In this document: one piece after another, positions 6,787 through 8,385 of the stretch | How the letters are laid out: each line of letters starts with the position of its first letter | Position numbering within the stretch: position 1 is the first letter of the stretch | Assembly: GCA_030666115.1 (NCBI GenBank) | Contig: DAOUYM010000035.1 | Location: 1 to 8,385 of the forward strand | DNA length: 8,385 bases | From: Candidatus Aenigmatarchaeota archaeon | GTDB lineage: Archaea; Aenigmatarchaeota; Aenigmatarchaeia; QMZP01 | Reading direction: 5' to 3' | Program-made: the position numbers and the translations under genes | Notes under the pieces: model-generated | The model's input: only the letters and a program-made list of their open reading frames with translations | Told to the model about the DNA's origin: nothing | The model's database searches: none

Positions 6787-7056
6787 CTATCGCTTCTCCT
6801 TCTCCTGGCCTATTGCCTTCTGGGGACAGACCCCGAGGCATATCAGGCATCCCTTACAGTAATCATAATCCACCACAGCAACCTTCTTCCCATCCTTCTC
6901 CACGACCTTTATCGCGCTGTCAGGGCAGTACCACTCGCATATCCTGCATCCTATGCATTTGTCAGTGATTATCGGACGGAAGGTTCTCCAGGATCCTGTC
7001 TTATTCTGACGGGATGTTCCGGGTTCCTTCACAATCGCACCCTCGTTCAAAGTCAT
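6787..7056 (-). CDS. porD: Pyruvate:ferredoxin oxidoreductase, delta (ferredoxin-like) subunit
   Basis: The start is the ATG at 7056 (89 residues). GGAGGGA at 7061-7067 precedes it, and the porC stop ends 1 base upstream, an ordinary operon junction. A longer frame from 7131 would overlap porC by 74 bases and add a meaningless basic extension. The protein carries two ferredoxin motifs: Cys34, Cys37, Cys40, Cys44 (CIGCRICEWYCP) and Cys67, Cys70, Cys73, Cys77 (CKGCLICLGVCP), for two [4Fe-4S] clusters. GSWRTFRP (21-28) before the first motif is characteristic of PorD. The subunit relays electrons from the TPP intermediate to ferredoxin. The length is normal for the family. Confidence 0.95.
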   Translation of the reverse strand: MTLNEGAIVKEPGTSRQNKTGSWRTFRPIITDKCIGCRICEWYCPDSAIKVVEKDGKKVAVVDYDYCKGCLICLGVCPQKAIGQEKEKR

Positions 7057-7057
7057 G

Positions 7058-7624
7058 CTATCCCTCCGTCTCCTTATCATTCGCTTCTTTTGCCTCATTG
7101 CTCCCTGTCTCATCATACACTCTCTTAACAAGCTCCATGTTAAGCTCGCCTGCCTTTCCTCCGAAAATGTCTCCTATCGCCTTCTGGATGGATTCCAATG
7201 AAACAAGCCCCGTCGCCTTGGCAAACATTCCGAGCATGGCCGTGTTTACGATGTCCTTTCCCAGCACCTTCAGTGCAAGGGACGTGGCGTCATAGGAGTA
7301 TATCTTCTGCTCGAATCCTGACGCATCTATTTCCCCGTTAACAATTATAACAGTATCTGGCTTCAGTCCCTCCTTGACCTCGTCCAGTCCGGACAATGAA
7401 GGATCAAGTATTATCAGGTAATCCGGCTTGTAGATCTGCGATCTTATGGTTATTATGTCATCAGAAATCCTCGTGAACGCCTTGACAGGAGCACCCCTTC
7501 TTTCAACACCGAAAGCAGGGAATCCTTGTGAGAACTTGTTGTCGTAACCAGCTGCCTTCGCGAGCAGTGCTGCAGCAGTAACTGCACCCTGTCCACCCCT
7601 GCCATGAAAGCGTATCTCAATCAT
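7058..7624 (-). CDS. porC: Pyruvate:ferredoxin oxidoreductase, gamma subunit
   Basis: This is the first gene of the operon, 188 residues. A strong GGGAGGCG ribosome site at 7631-7638 lies 6 bases before the ATG. The N-terminal [25 protein letters not shown] (1-25), [13 protein letters not shown] (35-47) and [13 protein letters not shown] (127-139) are standard for the gamma subunit of 2-oxoacid:ferredoxin oxidoreductases, the domain that positions CoA. Similar gamma subunits occur in 2-oxoglutarate and 2-oxoisovalerate enzymes, so pyruvate specificity rests on PorA and on the separate PorD. The acidic, polar C-terminal tail (about 175-188) is likely disordered, and its final codons carry the porD ribosome site. 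Confidence 0.92.
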
Positions 7625-7768
7625 ATCTTTCGCCTCCCGACTTTGTACAATATATTCAAGTCGGGGTTTCGATCTTAACTTATTGTTTGTCAGAGGATAG
7701 TTTTTAAAGGGTTACGCCTGATTATGTTGAAAGTCGAATAATTAGCCAAAGGTCGATGTTAGTGGAAA
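7625..7768 (-). promoter_or_regulatory. por operon leader and promoter region, with an inverted repeat
   Basis: This gap separates the HD gene from porC. Minus-strand CCTTTAAAAAC (about 7698-7708) is a TATA-like box that would give a leader of roughly 50 bases. Exact 8-bp arms CCCGACTT (7636-7643) and AAGTCGGG (7658-7665) flank a 14-base AT-rich loop. The arm nearest porC supplies the GGG of the GGGAGG ribosome site. A second TATA-like stretch, AATATATT (7649-7656), sits inside the loop. The repeat could act as an operator over a promoter or as an RNA stem that partly masks the ribosome site. No terminator T-run for the HD gene is evident. Confidence 0.55.
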
Positions 7769-8341
7769 TTAATTCTGGGTGCCCATAAATTCCTTCTTTC
7801 TCTTTTCCAATTCTTTATCAAATATTTCTCTAGCAACTTTGGTATAGAACTTATTCTTTTTTCTATAACTATAATTCTTTTCGGGTGTTATACCGTGTGA
7901 TTTACAGTCACTATAAAACTGTTCTTTAAAGGCATCTGATAGTGTATCCGCATCAATCAATAATTTCTTATCTGGTTCTTTAGGATTCTGAAACTTGTGC
8001 GCGACGACAATATCAATGACCTTTTCAATCTGGTTCTCTGCATACCCTACCCTTTTCAAAACAGTTCTTATAACTGGTTTTGCATATTCTAGATGTAGAC
8101 GCATTGCCTTGGTTTTGTCTTCTCTATTATTACTTTTCTGGAGCCGTGGCGGAACCTTATGCCAGCCTACATCATGTAAAATTGCTGCTGGAATGAGAAT
8201 TCTTTCATCGCCTTCTTCTTTTTTTAATATCAATTCCATTGCCTTAATTACACCATTTGTGTGAACAACGAAGTCCTTCACAACTCCCTTTTTAAGATAT
8301 GGTTTAGCTAGTTCCCATATTTGTTGGAAACCATCTTTCAT
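7769..8341 (-). CDS. HD-domain protein, putative metal-dependent phosphohydrolase
   Basis: This 190-residue, largely helical cytoplasmic protein has no signal or membrane segment. HD-superfamily metal ligands are in the usual order: His27 (VVHTNG), the HD pair His56-Asp57 (AAILHDVGWH), His83 (MRLHLEYAKP), His115 (IVVAHKF) and Asp130 or Asp132 (LLIDADTLSD). The extra histidines His83 and His115 match members with two metals rather than the minimal H-HD-D set. Such enzymes hydrolyse phosphate esters of nucleotides or second messengers, but the substrate here cannot be named. The Lys-rich C-terminus (EKRKKEF) may bind nucleic acid or be a simple solubility tail. The gene is AT-rich, has no Shine-Dalgarno site, and appears to be transcribed alone from the promoter at 8362-8375. 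Confidence 0.85.
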   Translation of the reverse strand: MKDGFQQIWELAKPYLKKGVVKDFVVHTNGVIKAMELILKKEEGDERILIPAAILHDVGWHKVPPRLQKSNNREDKTKAMRLHLEYAKPVIRTVLKRVGYAENQIEKVIDIVVAHKFQNPKEPDKKLLIDADTLSDAFKEQFYSDCKSHGITPEKNYSYRKKNKFYTKVAREIFDKELEKRKKEFMGTQN

Positions 8342-8361
8342 GATAATTAATGTTTTGATTG

Positions 8362-8375
8362 TTTTTAAATCTCGC
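8362..8375 (-). promoter_or_regulatory. TATA box for a leaderless HD-protein transcript
   Basis: On the minus strand GCGAGATTTAAAAA places a TATA element, TTTAAAAA (8362-8369), about 25 bases before the ATG at 8341, with a purine-rich BRE-like stretch ahead. No ribosome site precedes the ATG, so the mRNA is probably leaderless, as for the TrmB gene. Confidence 0.6.
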
Positions 8376-8385
8376 TCTTTTATGG

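Noticed and set aside
6651..7128. Overlapping plus-strand frames across porA, porD and porC
   Set aside because: They are antisense to genes with intact conserved motifs, have low-complexity Ser/Leu/Pro-rich content, and lack ribosome sites.
7057..7131. A longer PorD starting at 7131
   Set aside because: It overlaps porC by 74 bases, adds a low-complexity basic extension, and ignores the strong GGAGGGA site just before the ATG at 7056.

Overview
This is a chromosomal fragment of an archaeon. The evidence is a pyruvate:ferredoxin oxidoreductase split into separate gamma, delta and alpha genes (a four-subunit archaeal-type enzyme), a TrmB-family regulator, BRE/TATA-type promoters with leaderless starts, strong GGAGG/GGTGAT ribosome binding sites on other genes, and heavy use of ATA and AGG codons. 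The lineage cannot be fixed from sequence alone. A euryarchaeal or DPANN-related group is plausible.

Layout. Positions 1-2673 (minus strand) hold a three-gene cluster: a MacB/FtsX-type ABC permease, its ATPase, and a secreted CARDB/S-layer-like surface protein that runs off the window. It looks like an export machine with an archaeal extracytoplasmic partner. Divergent from it at 2779-3414 (plus) is a rhomboid intramembrane serine protease. Positions 3443-4765 (minus) encode a B12-binding-type radical SAM protein with an unusually spaced cluster motif. Divergent from that is a TrmB-family regulator (4891-5616, plus). The two share a promoter region containing a perfect 22-bp inverted repeat, a likely operator. 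Positions 5622-7624 (minus) are the porC-porD-porA operon. The catalytic TPP-binding subunit gene porB is absent from its usual place after porA. Positions 7769-8341 (minus) encode a small HD-domain protein of unknown role.

Two styles of gene expression coexist. The ABC, rhomboid and por genes have higher GC and Shine-Dalgarno sites. The TrmB and HD genes are clearly AT-richer and have a TATA box about 25 bases before an ATG with no Shine-Dalgarno site, as expected for leaderless mRNAs. The radical SAM gene is intermediate. The AT-rich genes may be later arrivals or less expressed genes.

No tRNA, rRNA, CRISPR array, transposase or insertion sequence was seen. The most interesting points are the operator-like palindrome between the regulator and the radical SAM gene, a por operon that ends without porB exactly where composition changes, and an inverted repeat whose arm overlaps the porC ribosome binding site. 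None is proof of a new system.
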